Assembly: GCA_043810515.1 (NCBI GenBank)
Contig: JBDRNZ010000005.1
Location: 1-61,831 of the forward strand
From: WJKQ01 sp043810515
Lineage (GTDB): Bacteria; Patescibacteriota; Gracilibacteria; UBA1369; LOWO2-01-FULL-3
Direction: 5' to 3'
Length of the DNA: 61,831 nt
The position numbers and the translations under genes are program-made. Every line of letters starts with the position of its first letter. Positions within the stretch are counted from its first letter, which is position 1. Positions 32,609-43,373 of this stretch are shown in pieces. A model generated the notes under the pieces. The model did not search any database, was not told the DNA's origin, and saw only the letters and a program-made list of their open reading frames with translations.

Positions 32609-35095
32609 CTATTGTACGGTTATATTTTTTTCGAGTGCGGGACTATAAACCTCGTTTCCGTAAAATGCTCTAAGCGTTACCGTGTAAGTATCACCTTTAT
32701 CAAGCCCTATATTTCTTTGAGTGATATTGGCATTAAGTAGATATTCTATTACAATTAAATTATTAGCCGTTCTTGTTATCGATAGTGCGTAACCTTCCAA
32801 GCCTCCTTCGTAGTTCGTACCGGTCAATACCGGAAGTTCCCATGTGATGGATATAAGGCTTTGGTTAGCTTCTACTACTCCATTAGTATCCTGAATGACA
32901 TCTGTATCCATGCTGGCAGGCATTGGAGGATATGGATGCAAATAACTGTGAGTCGCTGTTGCAGGAGCGCTTTCACCGTCAACAGATCCGTAAATTGCAG
33001 TTAATTCAAATACATAAATGGTGTCGAATCTTATTGGCAAATCGGTTTCATGTTGATTTGCCACTGAAAATTCTTCTTCAAAATTGTCGCTATTGAGAAG
33101 TGGGTAATATTTTAATCTATAACCATTTGCTAGCGGATCACCACTTTGAAGTGTGGGGCTATCCCAACTTACATGCACCATTCCTATACTTTCTCCGTTT
33201 GCAGTAGTTTCTTCCAAATTACTTACAGTCAGGTTTGTCGGTGATGGAAGTGTTGTAGGTGTTGTAGGTGAAGTGGAATCTGTAGGTACTGACAGATTTG
33301 GAGAAATATTGCTTGTAGCGTTACTAAAACTTGGTGCAATACCTGTCAAATTTCGTGACGACGCGTCTTCTACTGTATTTGTTGGGATTGTTGATACTGG
33401 ATCTGTTGCATCTGCTGGATTTTCTGCATCTGCTGGATTTTCTATCTGGTTCACACGGGTATTGGACTGTATAGAATTTTCTCCCGTATCAAAACAAGAC
33501 GTCTGATATGAGTTTTCAATGTTTTTGAAGAAAGCTTTGTATGTTCCTTCGAAATTTACTACCAGATTGTTTATTCTGATATCAAAGCATCTCATCATGT
33601 CAGGAGCATTTTCGTATGCTTCAGCCGCATCGTTGTAGTTTGTGAGTTCTATTGATACTAAATCGTCAGAAATCTGAGGGATTGTCAGCGTTTCGCTGAT
33701 ATCGAATATCATTCTGTTATAGTAAGTGCCCCCAATCAATACCTGATCCGGACTGAATCTTCCTCTAACAATCGCGTCTCCGCTGAAAACAATTGCCTCG
33801 TTCTCGTAATCTATATTTTGAACTGTAAGACCTGCAATGATGTCACCGTTATGGATTTCTCCTGCAACCAAAGAATCATGGAAAGGATTTGTGATGGCTG
33901 TGGTGGTTGCCTGGGCTCCGTGCTGACCTGTTCCGGCCTGTGGCAGAGTACATCCACCAACTCCATCCGGAACCATACCAGGACGACACTGACAGTCTGT
34001 TGAACATGTTGAAGCGCCAGTTTCCGTTCCTGAATCGCATGATTCTCCCAGAAGTTTTTCGTAAACTCCGTTTCCACAATGTGGAGCAGTTTCACCCGGC
34101 ATCAAAATTGGACCAGGTATGTTTGTGGTGGAATCACTTGATGGTCTGGTAACTTCTCCATTTGTTTCATCCGGCGTCAGATCGATTTTGAATACGTCTT
34201 TTATAAGTCCCTCCGAGTCTCTGTTTTGAATTATTCCGCCTGGAACTGTTCCCGGCATTTCTCTATTCAATTCAGGTTTTCCGATTTTTACCCAGACCAG
34301 GTATTTTCCAAGATCGTAGTTGGAAATATCGGTTGAGTCCAGTATTGAATAAGCTTTCTGAAATTCGAGGTTGTCGTTCTGTTCAAAAACAAGTTTTACT
34401 GTTTCAGGACATGGTTCGAGGATTGTCTTAAGACCGTCACGGTCAACCGCTACAAGGTTCCAGCCCAAAGAAACTACTTCCGTGTCGCATACAGAGCTTG
34501 TGTCAGAAATCGTTTCGCCTTTTGTGTCGCCAGTGTAAAGATCGTAAGCAACAGTATCCCCGCTTACCACAACAACAAATCCCTGGGAACCTTTGATTGT
34601 GTAAGTCGTAGGATCTTCAAGTGCGACAACGCCGTCGGTGTAATAAGTGTTTTCAGGATAAAGTACCCATTTTGTCTGGGTTGGATCATATAACGCGACA
34701 ACGGCCTGCGCATCGTCGCTCAGGTCAATTCGTCTCAGCACATCTTCAAAATTCAGATCGTGATTTGTATACAAATAATTCACTCCCTGTTTAAGGTCGG
34801 TAGGTTCGACGTTTTCGTCTTCGTATTGGTTTTTTAACGCAAGATACAAAGCTTCGTCGCTTCCGTCCTCATTCCAGAAAGCAAATTCATATCTTCCTTT
34901 CTGTATGAATCCCTGAAAAGAACCCGTGCCCTTTAAGGCCGGCGGGGTGTTGTCCCGTGTGGATATATAATAGTATACTCCCCCAACTACCGCAGCAACT
35001 ACAAAAAGTGCCGCAATAATGGCCCCAAGTTTTCCTGAGGATTTTTTTGTTTTTCCCGGTGTTAAAAAGTCGGGAGAAGATGCGAGATTTTCCAT
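32609..35095 (-). CDS. Surface protein with cysteine-rich and fibronectin-III domains
   Basis: The protein has 828 residues. One N-terminal TM helix (about 23-45) anchors a long outer part. Near 345-390 a Cys-rich stretch (HCGNGVYEKLLGESCDSG, STDCQCRPGM) resembles DUF4215/Myxococcus-type repeats. The C-terminal 230 residues form two fibronectin-III-like domains (VHVSWDSPTL, ISITWELPVL). It has its own strong promoter at 35141-35169. A duplicated Pro/Ala/Asp linker is encoded near 33390-33440. Confidence 0.85.
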   Translation of the reverse strand: MENLASSPDFLTPGKTKKSSGKLGAIIAALFVVAAVVGGVYYYISTRDNTPPALKGTGSFQGFIQKGRYEFAFWNEDGSDEALYLALKNQYEDENVEPTDLKQGVNYLYTNHDLNFEDVLRRIDLSDDAQAVVALYDPTQTKWVLYPENTYYTDGVVALEDPTTYTIKGSQGFVVVVSGDTVAYDLYTGDTKGETISDTSSVCDTEVVSLGWNLVAVDRDGLKTILEPCPETVKLVFEQNDNLEFQKAYSILDSTDISNYDLGKYLVWVKIGKPELNREMPGTVPGGIIQNRDSEGLIKDVFKIDLTPDETNGEVTRPSSDSTTNIPGPILMPGETAPHCGNGVYEKLLGESCDSGTETGASTCSTDCQCRPGMVPDGVGGCTLPQAGTGQHGAQATTTAITNPFHDSLVAGEIHNGDIIAGLTVQNIDYENEAIVFSGDAIVRGRFSPDQVLIGGTYYNRMIFDISETLTIPQISDDLVSIELTNYNDAAEAYENAPDMMRCFDIRINNLVVNFEGTYKAFFKNIENSYQTSCFDTGENSIQSNTRVNQIENPADAENPADATDPVSTIPTNTVEDASSRNLTGIAPSFSNATSNISPNLSVPTDSTSPTTPTTLPSPTNLTVSNLEETTANGESIGMVHVSWDSPTLQSGDPLANGYRLKYYPLLNSDNFEEEFSVANQHETDLPIRFDTIYVFELTAIYGSVDGESAPATATHSYLHPYPPMPASMDTDVIQDTNGVVEANQSLISITWELPVLTGTNYEGGLEGYALSITRTANNLIVIEYLLNANITQRNIGLDKGDTYTVTLRAFYGNEVYSPALEKNITVQ

Positions 35096-35140
35096 GGTAT
35101 TTTGTTTTAATTTTTATTTTTGGGTTTTATACCTAGTATT

Positions 35141-35169
35141 ATTGTACCATAAAATAGACGGCGGGTCAA
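35141..35169 (-). promoter_or_regulatory. Internal promoter in the surface locus
   Basis: On the minus strand, TTGACC (35169-35164) and TACAAT (35146-35141) with a 17-base spacer lie in the 93-base gap after the six-PKD gene. It would let the downstream fibronectin-III, TGP and FlgD-Ig genes be expressed independently of the pilin-module genes. Confidence 0.7.
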
Positions 35170-35188
35170 CAACATTGCCGGATATTTT

Positions 35189-37507
35189 TTACTCGGTCAC
35201 CGTAATTTCAAGGCTCGCCGAACTTACCGTATTTTCGCTATCGGATATTTCAAGCGTTACCGTATATGTGCCGGGATTTGTGAATGTATGGTTCGGTTTT
35301 ACCTGTGTTGAAGTTCCTCCATCATCAAAATCCCAGAAATAAGTGGCTATTGTTCCCGTGGAGCATCCCGGATCAAATGTATCCGCAAGAGGAGCCGGTC
35401 CATTATCAAAAACCGCTGAGAAACACGCCTGCAAAGGAATCTCCCTTACCGTTATTATCACGGAATCCTCCGCCTGGGAATTATCCGCGCCTATTGCCGT
35501 AACCTTGGCAGTGTATGTACCAATTTCGGTGTATTTATGACTTATTTCGGCTGTTCCGAGTTTTGGAGCCGTGCCATCGCCGAAGTCCCATTTGTAGGTT
35601 GTAATTTGTCCTTTATCATACGTTGATCCGCTGGCGTCAAACTTTACCGTCACCGGAACATTTCCCTCTATTTTGTCCGCTTTAATAATCGCAACTATGC
35701 CCTGCGCCTCCACCTTAATTATTTGCGTTGCCGTGGAGGTGTTTTCATCCGCGTCAACGACGGTGAGTTCAACCGTGTAAGTTCCCTCTGTAGTATATGA
35801 GTGAGAAACGGTTTCACCGTACTCATCAATCGTTCCGTCATTTTCAAAATCCCATCTGTAATCAACTATATTATTGTCATTGTCCGTTGTTGCAGAAGCG
35901 TCAAGATTCACAGCAAATGGAACTGTTCCCGTCAAACCGGGCTCCACTTTAAAAGCGGCAACGGGCTTTCCTTTCTGGGCGCCAACAGTTATAACTTTTG
36001 TAATTTCGCCCTCCATGTCTTTTTCGTCCGTGAGTTTCAAGGTAATTTCATAAGTACCTTCTTTTGAGAATGAATGCGAAACGGTCTGCGTGTTTTCCGT
36101 TTTTGTGCCGTCATTGAAATTCCATTCGTATTTTTCAACCGTTCCATTGGGGGAAGTGACTTTGTCGGCTTTAAACACATAATTCAGTCCAATCACGTAA
36201 GTCTTCGGCTCGTCCACAACCGTTATCACCGCTGTCGGCAGTTTTTCCTCCTCAACAACGATTTCTTTTTCCGTTACCGCAAATTCGCCTGTCGTTGAAA
36301 CAACCCTCAGGCCCACCGTGTATCTTCCTATTTTATCAAAAGTGTGCGTGATTTTTGCGCCTTCTTCATCGTCATACTGGCCGTCTTCGTTTAGATCCCA
36401 TTCATAATTATCAATCGTTCCGTCCGGATCGACAGATTCGCTCGCGTCAAGTTCCACTTTTAAAGGCGCGCCTCCGGATTGCGGATCTGCGGAAATTACC
36501 GCCGTAAGCGCCTGATTTGCAATACTCACTATTGAGCTGTATTGATCTTCAAATTCCTCACCAGTCGTTTTATTTCTTCTCGTAACCGTCAGGAGAACAT
36601 CGAAGCGGCCTTTTTTCTCGTATCTGTGCGCGACTATCTGGCTTGTTCCAACTTCACCATCACCGAAATCCCATTCATAAGAGATAATCTGAAATTTATT
36701 TTTGTCGACAGGAACGTTTGAAGCGTCAAATTTGATTTCAATCGGGGCGGTGAGATTGAGTGTTTCTTCGGGCTCCGTAATAATCGGCTCTTTAAGCTGC
36801 GGTGCGCTCTGGACTCTTTTCGCGTCCAGATACACGTAAACAAACATCCATGTAATAAGGATAAATATAAGAGATATTCCAGCGATCAGGCTCATTTTCA
36901 AACCGGCTTTCTTCGCGAGTCTGTCTTCTTTTTTGGCCATACTTGCTCTGAAAAGGCCTATCATTGTAAATGTAAACGCGACCAGTGACACAAGTATGAA
37001 AACTATATGAATTGACGTAATAAGGCCGTTTACAAACGAGGTCTGATTTACACCAAGAAGTTTTGCAATGGGATTTGCTTCACCTCCTGTCTGGGAAATA
37101 AATATAAACGCGAATAAAATGTATAAAATCACAATCACTCCAAACGCTCCGAGACATCCCAAAACAGCTTTTCTTTTTGCCGCGGGATTTGGAACTGATG
37201 TTTTGGCCTGCGTGCCCGGCGGAATTGGAGGAATCGGTCCTTTTGGTGAGGATTGTGGCATTTGCGAATCAGGCATTTGCATGCCCGCTTTTACCTGTCC
37301 TATAGTTCTGCCCTGAGAAACAGGAGCAGGTGTCGGCGTTGGCGCTGGCGCGGGGGCAGAAGGTTTTACCTCCGGCTGTACCGGATTAGATCCGGATTCT
37401 TTTACATCTTTCATGTAATTATTTATTTTTGGCGAGGCGGGCGGAGTAATATCCTGTTCCTCCTCCCCCATCTCAATATCGGTTGTTTTTTTAGGTTCTT
37501 CCGCCAT
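35189..37507 (-). CDS. Three-TM protein with six PKD domains
   Basis: The protein has 772 residues. A Pro/Ala-rich cytoplasmic-like N-terminus (about 1-110) is followed by three TM helices (about 115-250), then six consecutive PKD domains to the end, each with a WDFGDG-like turn (YEWDFGDGEVG, YEWDLNEDG, YEWNFNDG, YRWDFENDG, YKWDFGDG, YFWDFDDGG) and a GxYTVxL closing strand. PKD domains are extracellular β sandwiches used in adhesion and surface layers. It is 12 bases downstream of the 1596-residue PKD protein gene. Confidence 0.88.
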   Translation of the reverse strand: MAEEPKKTTDIEMGEEEQDITPPASPKINNYMKDVKESGSNPVQPEVKPSAPAPAPTPTPAPVSQGRTIGQVKAGMQMPDSQMPQSSPKGPIPPIPPGTQAKTSVPNPAAKRKAVLGCLGAFGVIVILYILFAFIFISQTGGEANPIAKLLGVNQTSFVNGLITSIHIVFILVSLVAFTFTMIGLFRASMAKKEDRLAKKAGLKMSLIAGISLIFILITWMFVYVYLDAKRVQSAPQLKEPIITEPEETLNLTAPIEIKFDASNVPVDKNKFQIISYEWDFGDGEVGTSQIVAHRYEKKGRFDVLLTVTRRNKTTGEEFEDQYSSIVSIANQALTAVISADPQSGGAPLKVELDASESVDPDGTIDNYEWDLNEDGQYDDEEGAKITHTFDKIGRYTVGLRVVSTTGEFAVTEKEIVVEEEKLPTAVITVVDEPKTYVIGLNYVFKADKVTSPNGTVEKYEWNFNDGTKTENTQTVSHSFSKEGTYEITLKLTDEKDMEGEITKVITVGAQKGKPVAAFKVEPGLTGTVPFAVNLDASATTDNDNNIVDYRWDFENDGTIDEYGETVSHSYTTEGTYTVELTVVDADENTSTATQIIKVEAQGIVAIIKADKIEGNVPVTVKFDASGSTYDKGQITTYKWDFGDGTAPKLGTAEISHKYTEIGTYTAKVTAIGADNSQAEDSVIITVREIPLQACFSAVFDNGPAPLADTFDPGCSTGTIATYFWDFDDGGTSTQVKPNHTFTNPGTYTVTLEISDSENTVSSASLEITVTE

Positions 37508-37519
37508 AGGATTTAAGGG

Positions 37520-40500
37520 TTATTCAAATTTTATTTCCCGTGTAACAGAATTTGTATTTCCATAAAGGTCTACGACTGTTAGTTTTACCACAGTTTTTCC
37601 CCAGGCTACGTCAAAGTTTGTTTTCCAGGTTCCAGGCAGTGTTGTTTTGAAATCCTGATCGTCATTTTCTATACCGTTTCCATCTGTATCATAATAGATA
37701 TTTTTATCCAAGACATAATACGCAATCGGCCCCACCGAATCCGAGAAATCAAAAGTCACAGAACCGCTTTCCCCCTGCAGATAAACGTATCCGTCACCTC
37801 TCGGTAGAGGATCAGTGATGAGTACCGCCGTGAGTCCGGCTGTTTCCCCCTGTCCGCCTGTTTGTCCGCCTTCTTCTCCCGAAGGAGCCGCGAGCGATGT
37901 CGTGTCCACTGAATTCACAACATCATCAATTCCGCCCTGATTGTCCGTGACTGTCAATTTTACCTGATAAATACCGGGCGCGGGATATTCATAAACCGGT
38001 TCTTTAATCGCGGAATCAGTGTCGTTGTCCGCCACACCGTCGCCGTTTGAATCAACCGCGGCGTTAAAATCCCAATTGTATTTTGTAAGCACGGCGCCTT
38101 TTGAGGTGTCGGCCGTGGAATTATTGATAAATGAAACCTGTCCGCCGGAAATATTGTAAACAAAAGCCGCAATCGGTGGGTTTGCCATCGGAATCGTCAG
38201 CGTATGAGTAACTTCATCCTTGTTTCCCTGATTGTCCGTGACCGTCAGTTTCACCGTGTACGTGCCAAATTCCGTGTAAAGTCTTTCCGGATCTTTGGCC
38301 TGAGAATCGACATCGTTATCTTTTTTGCCGTCGCCGTCGCTGTCCGCCGTTTCAAGCGCGGATGCCGTGTCGAAGTCCCATTTGTGGCTTATAATAGCCG
38401 CGTCCGCTTCCGTGTCCGCGGTTGAATTGTTTGTAAATTTTATTTTCTTGCCGGAACTTCCTTCCACAACCTCAAATTTAAATGCGGCTACCGGAGGATC
38501 CGCCATGCTGTCCACAAAAATTCTTAACGGAGTTGAAACAGCCTCCCCGCTTTTGTCATCAACCACTTTCAGTCTTACCGGATATCCTTCCAGATTTTTT
38601 TCGGAATATTTATATTCAATTGCTGACTTGTCGGTAGGTGAATTGTTGAAAAATCCGTCCCCTTCGACGTCCCATATATACTTTTCTATTTTCCCGTCAG
38701 TGTCTTTTGAGGAACTTGTGAATGTTACGGTTTCGCCGACAAAAACGCTCGTTACGTCGACTTTAAAGCTTGCCTGCGGCAATACATTCGGGCCGTTTAT
38801 CACAGTAAGCTCCGGAATCTGCTCCGGTGAAAGTATATCTTTGCTCGATACCTTTATATTGTCGGAATCCGTGACTTCCAGACCGAATCCGTATGTTATT
38901 TCGTCACCCTCTTTGCCTCTCGTTCCAATTGTTATTCTCGCCGTCGGCCCCTGAGTTATCTGAATTCCAAGCGGTTCATCAGGATCGTCAACGTCAAAAT
39001 ACCACCATCTATATTGTGTAATCTCGCCGTCATCGTCTTCCGCGCCGAAAGCTTTCATATTCACATTTACGGGCGTTATAAGGTCGGCATCAGAAATTTC
39101 CGGAATAGCCTGTATTGAAGAAAATGTCGGGGCGCTGTTCACTACGTCTATGTGAACTTCATCATTATCATATTTTGCCGCGTCATTCTCGTCCGAAACT
39201 TTTAAAATAACTTTATAATATCCGGGATCATGGGGGCTTAATTCGTCATAAGAATGAGTCGCAGCTTTCTGCGTGCTTTTTTCCGTGTCGCCAAAATCCC
39301 AGCTGTATTTGAGCTTCCTGCCGGTTCCATCCGTATTTATTGATTCGGCGGCATCAAAAGTGAGTACGTCTTTTTTTGTAACTTTAACCGCTTCGTCCAG
39401 ATCGGCTACGGCTTCTCCATTGATACGCAAACCGATTTTCGCGACAGGACTGCCACCGCTTCCTATAAAAATTCTGCGTTTTATCGAATTATCATTATCC
39501 TCATCGTCATAAACCGTGACTTCAACCGTGTATCTTCCCGCTTCCAGATACGTATGTGACGTTGTTGCTGAAAAATTTATATCTCCGGAATCCGTCTCGC
39601 CGTCACCAAAATCAATCTCGTATGCAATCGCAGTGTCGCTTTCTATTTTGAAATTCATAGTCGCCTTGCCCTCGTCATTTAGCTGAGCTGTAACCTCCTG
39701 ATCTTCCGCCCACGCGACATCAAGAGTGTTGTCCACCGTAACTTTCTTGGTGTATGGCTTGGAAGCCTCTTCCTCGGCTTTTGTTCTGTCAAAAACATTA
39801 AGAGTAACGTCATAGTCGCCTTTGGTATTAAATTTTATGACAGGCGTTTTCCCATTCAGATCCCCCGTCCAGTTATCGCCGTTTTCGGTGTCGGGATTTA
39901 TAGACCATTCATAATCCAGATCTTTCGTGAGACCGTCAGGATCATAACTTTTTCCCGCATTAAAATGAACAGTTCCCGGTTGTGTCGGATCCGGAATACT
40001 GTAATCAAAAAGTGCGACCGGCGGCTGGGATTTTACCTCAAAATTATCAACAGCTGTCACCGGCTGAGAATCTATGTTGCTCGTAACCGTTAGCTCGACT
40101 TTGTATTTGCCTCTATCCGGAAATTCATACGTGAAAAAGTTCTGGTTCGCTCTGTTTCCAAGATCAACGTCTTTGCCGTCCTCGTCCGTTATTTTCCATT
40201 CATAAGACCTTATATTTCCGCCCGTGGCCGACGACTGTCGTCCGTCAAATGCGACGGCTGTGTTTATAAATATATTTTCTCTCGGCGAAATATTTATGCG
40301 AGCCGCGATTTTTTTCACATCAAGGGTAAATATTTTTCTGTCGATTTCGTTCAGTTTATTCATTACCTCAAGATTGACAATATATTTGCCTTCCTGTTTG
40401 AACGGATTCTCGGCGGCATCAAATTCAACAACTCCGGTTGTGTCCGTATCGATAATCACGGAGTCCGCAAAATTCCATCTAAAATTCTCAACGTTTTCCG

Positions 40501-42310
40501 TTGCGCTGGCATCAAACTTTATACCGCGTTTTGCCTCATCCAGAGTCACCGTAACGTAGTCCCTGTCGGTTTTTATTATTCCTTCAGGGTAGTAATCCAT
40601 AACAGTCGTTTTTTCATTATCGCCTTTTTCATTTTCAGTAATCATTTCGAAGAATATCTTCGTCGTTGGAGGATTAACTTTTACAATCAAACTGCTCATA
40701 CCGGCAACGTATTTTGTCGGGTCGTTTGATTTTATCGTAACCGTCGCGACGTAGGTTCCGGGATATTTAAAAGTGCATTGTCGGAATGCCGGACCGTACA
40801 GTTCCAAATCTTCCTGTGAAATTTCGCCGGTAATGCTTGTAGTACAGGTTACGGCATCTTTCAGATCGACTTCTATGCCCCCTTCAAAAGTTGCCGAACC
40901 TCCTATGTTTGACCAGTCTACATTTGTATCGACTATACTTCCGCCGGCTGGGTCTATCGAATCAATCACATCAAAAGTTACGACCAGCGGCGCGTTTCCG
41001 TTTGTGACATTCGCCCTTAAGTGCGCCTCAACTGACTGCAAATTCAAAAGTTCATCGGCAAGTTTCAGCTGGGCGTCGAGGGCTTTAAAAAGATAGTCAC
41101 CGGCCTGCGCGATTATAGCCGCATCCGAGTATGGATATATCCAGTTTTCTATAGCCTCCACAAATGATGTAGTTGGACCTCCGCTTCCGGCCGGAATGTA
41201 TGCCACATTTGTATATCCAAACGCCGTCTTCATTTCCTCATAAAGCCTTCCTATTTCCCCCGACTGCACGGCTTCAATTCCCTGAACAGCCTGATAGATC
41301 TGCTTTATGTCTTCAAAATGATTGCTTAGTTTTGTTTGAAAGTCCTTTTTTATCGAATCAAACAGGTCTTTAAAATTTCCTAGTGATACCTCTATCTCGT
41401 CCCTCCAAGTGTAATAAAGTTCCTTTGAATAATCCGTACATCCAGTATCAGTAAGCCCACATTCATTCAGGTCAACTTTTCCTGCACTATTCAAAACTTT
41501 TTTGACGCTTTGTGTGCTTCTTATTCCCTGGACTTTATCAATATGTTTTTCAAATTCACGTATTAACTCGGTTACTTTTACATATGTTTCCGTAAACCTG
41601 AGTGCCTTTAAACGCATGTTTGTCAGTTTTTCTTTCACGCTGAATAAGAAGCTCAACATGTTTTCTTTTGTGACCCATGTTTCCGCATAATTCAGAGAAG
41701 ATTTTCCGGAATCATCCAAAATTCCGCGCAATTCCTCAGCACTGTCGGAAAAGAATACAAAATCGGTGTATATATCTTTTGCCACACCTCTGAGCTGGAC
41801 GGCCGTGGCATTGAAACTGCCTCCAAAATTCTGGCCGACGATAAATTGTGCGCCCTCCTCTTCGCCGGCTCCACCTGCGCCTCTTATTATTGTATTAACA
41901 AACGCAAATGATCCCATTACTATGAGAAGACCGATGGCCGCGTAGCCTATCGCTTTTTTTGCTTTTTGAGTAGGCTCCTCTTCACCGCCTGCCGTTACAT
42001 ATAAAACTCCTCCATAGATGACTATGATCACAGCTATGATTCCCAAAAATCCAAGCGCAAAGTTTACGATTGTGATTATAAAATCTTTTACATCGCTCGT
42101 TGTCGTAAGAGCTTCATGATATCCCTCAGCTCCCAGAGTGAGACTCTCAGTCGGCGAGTATTGTTCAAAAGACTGTCCCTGTTGCCCCGTGGAAAAAAGA
42201 TCGCTCAAGGCATCAGCGGACGCTATATCGACCGGCAGGAGCGAAGTCATAAAAAGCGCCGCCATCAGGCCGAGTATAAGCAATGAGAGTTTTTTCTTTA
42301 TATTTTTCAT
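37520..42310 (-). CDS. Giant pilin-module/PKD surface protein (1596 aa)
   Basis: A signal peptide (about 1-32) is followed by one two-TM pilin-like module (about 70-145) with the hinge TAGGEEEPTQKAKKAIGYA. A helical region (150-440) then leads to about ten PKD or PKD-like domains (WDFGD turns, GTYTVKLTV strands). Three calcium-type acidic loops (DSDGDGKKDND, DSNGDGVADND, DTDGNGIENDD) lie in the last third. It joins a T4SS_pilin-like membrane part to a long extracellular rod. Promoter at 42326-42354. Confidence 0.88.
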   Translation of the reverse strand: MKNIKKKLSLLILGLMAALFMTSLLPVDIASADALSDLFSTGQQGQSFEQYSPTESLTLGAEGYHEALTTTSDVKDFIITIVNFALGFLGIIAVIIVIYGGVLYVTAGGEEEPTQKAKKAIGYAAIGLLIVMGSFAFVNTIIRGAGGAGEEEGAQFIVGQNFGGSFNATAVQLRGVAKDIYTDFVFFSDSAEELRGILDDSGKSSLNYAETWVTKENMLSFLFSVKEKLTNMRLKALRFTETYVKVTELIREFEKHIDKVQGIRSTQSVKKVLNSAGKVDLNECGLTDTGCTDYSKELYYTWRDEIEVSLGNFKDLFDSIKKDFQTKLSNHFEDIKQIYQAVQGIEAVQSGEIGRLYEEMKTAFGYTNVAYIPAGSGGPTTSFVEAIENWIYPYSDAAIIAQAGDYLFKALDAQLKLADELLNLQSVEAHLRANVTNGNAPLVVTFDVIDSIDPAGGSIVDTNVDWSNIGGSATFEGGIEVDLKDAVTCTTSITGEISQEDLELYGPAFRQCTFKYPGTYVATVTIKSNDPTKYVAGMSSLIVKVNPPTTKIFFEMITENEKGDNEKTTVMDYYPEGIIKTDRDYVTVTLDEAKRGIKFDASATENVENFRWNFADSVIIDTDTTGVVEFDAAENPFKQEGKYIVNLEVMNKLNEIDRKIFTLDVKKIAARINISPRENIFINTAVAFDGRQSSATGGNIRSYEWKITDEDGKDVDLGNRANQNFFTYEFPDRGKYKVELTVTSNIDSQPVTAVDNFEVKSQPPVALFDYSIPDPTQPGTVHFNAGKSYDPDGLTKDLDYEWSINPDTENGDNWTGDLNGKTPVIKFNTKGDYDVTLNVFDRTKAEEEASKPYTKKVTVDNTLDVAWAEDQEVTAQLNDEGKATMNFKIESDTAIAYEIDFGDGETDSGDINFSATTSHTYLEAGRYTVEVTVYDDEDNDNSIKRRIFIGSGGSPVAKIGLRINGEAVADLDEAVKVTKKDVLTFDAAESINTDGTGRKLKYSWDFGDTEKSTQKAATHSYDELSPHDPGYYKVILKVSDENDAAKYDNDEVHIDVVNSAPTFSSIQAIPEISDADLITPVNVNMKAFGAEDDDGEITQYRWWYFDVDDPDEPLGIQITQGPTARITIGTRGKEGDEITYGFGLEVTDSDNIKVSSKDILSPEQIPELTVINGPNVLPQASFKVDVTSVFVGETVTFTSSSKDTDGKIEKYIWDVEGDGFFNNSPTDKSAIEYKYSEKNLEGYPVRLKVVDDKSGEAVSTPLRIFVDSMADPPVAAFKFEVVEGSSGKKIKFTNNSTADTEADAAIISHKWDFDTASALETADSDGDGKKDNDVDSQAKDPERLYTEFGTYTVKLTVTDNQGNKDEVTHTLTIPMANPPIAAFVYNISGGQVSFINNSTADTSKGAVLTKYNWDFNAAVDSNGDGVADNDTDSAIKEPVYEYPAPGIYQVKLTVTDNQGGIDDVVNSVDTTSLAAPSGEEGGQTGGQGETAGLTAVLITDPLPRGDGYVYLQGESGSVTFDFSDSVGPIAYYVLDKNIYYDTDGNGIENDDQDFKTTLPGTWKTNFDVAWGKTVVKLTVVDLYGNTNSVTREIKFE

Positions 42311-42325
42311 GGGAATTCAGGGTGG

Positions 42326-42354
42326 ATTATAATATTTGTAATGTTATTCTTCAA
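42326..42354 (-). promoter_or_regulatory. Promoter of the giant pilin/PKD gene
   Basis: On the minus strand, TTGAAG (42354-42349) and a perfect TATAAT (42331-42326) with a 17-base spacer lie 16 bases before the ATG. No Shine-Dalgarno sequence is visible. Confidence 0.65.
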
Positions 42355-42371
42355 TGTCTTTAAGAATCTAT

Positions 42372-43358
42372 TTAGGGTTGCTGTGAAGTTTCAGTCAGTC
42401 CGGGGTCTGGAGGTTTGAGCTCCAATAGTGTATTTACAAGCGCAAATGCGCCCAGCGCGAGTATTAAAGCGATTAAAGATCCGAGTATTATTTTCTTTAT
42501 TTTTTCTTTTGATTCCTCCTCCCCGCCGGACACAACAAATCTGTAACCTCCGTAGAACAGCCCCACAAACGCAATTATCGCTATGAATCCGGCCAGATAA
42601 TTTGTAATTGCAATAATGACCGCACGTCCCTTGTCCGCATCGGGGAGCTCTTTTCCGGCTTCTGGAAATATAACGCCTCTGACGACAGCTTCGGAAAGTA
42701 CAACTACTGCAAGACCGACAACTGCATAAATAAGGTGATTTTTTGCTTTCGTCATTGCCTCTTCATCTCCACCGCTTGTCACCAGCGTGAATCCGCGGAT
42801 TATTATTACCAATACAGCGGCGGCTCCAACAAATACTTCAACAAATCCTATAATTCCTCTAACCTGTTTTACGCTTTCTTCCGCGTATATCTGGGTAGTA
42901 GCTATGTCCTCAAACGCCTCTCCCTGTTCTCCAAAAAACATTTTTCTCACTATAACGTCTGCGAGCTGGATGACTATTAACCCGATTACTCCCATCAACA
43001 GAGCGGTCTTTGCCTTTCCGGCATCCTCCTCACTGCTTGCGGAAATAAGTTTTATCGCCTGTATTACTATTACGAGGATTGCTATTCCGCTCACAACGTA
43101 ACGGAAAAAATCCAGTGCAAAGAAAATCGGACTTGTGGCCGTTCCAACGCCTTCCTGCAGATAATCCGGCGGCGCGTCCGGATGCTGTCCTGATTCTATA
43201 AAACTCGGCAGACCTGTTTCCTCGCCTATATTCTGAATTTCCTGAAGAGGACCGATGTACGGCGTGGAATCCTGAGCGCTTGCAATCTCCAGGTGGATCG
43301 TGAGGCCGAGGTTAACGAGAAAGAAAAGTAACGCTATCTGTTTTATGAGTTTTTTCAT
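42372..43358 (-). CDS. Triple T4SS_pilin/TrbC-VirB2-like membrane protein (II)
   Basis: The protein has 328 residues. A signal peptide (about 1-29) precedes three tandem modules, each a TM helix, an acidic-basic hinge and a second TM helix. The hinges are ISASSEEDAGKAKTA, VTSGGDEEAMTKAKNH and VSGGEEESKEKIKK. Single modules of this kind are annotated in CPR genomes as TrbC/VirB2 or T4SS_pilin proteins. Here three are fused in one chain. It lies 15 bases downstream of its paralogue at 43374 and probably forms a complex with it. Confidence 0.85.
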   Translation of the reverse strand: MKKLIKQIALLFFLVNLGLTIHLEIASAQDSTPYIGPLQEIQNIGEETGLPSFIESGQHPDAPPDYLQEGVGTATSPIFFALDFFRYVVSGIAILVIVIQAIKLISASSEEDAGKAKTALLMGVIGLIVIQLADVIVRKMFFGEQGEAFEDIATTQIYAEESVKQVRGIIGFVEVFVGAAAVLVIIIRGFTLVTSGGDEEAMTKAKNHLIYAVVGLAVVVLSEAVVRGVIFPEAGKELPDADKGRAVIIAITNYLAGFIAIIAFVGLFYGGYRFVVSGGEEESKEKIKKIILGSLIALILALGAFALVNTLLELKPPDPGLTETSQQP

Positions 43359-43373
43359 TTTTATAATGACATT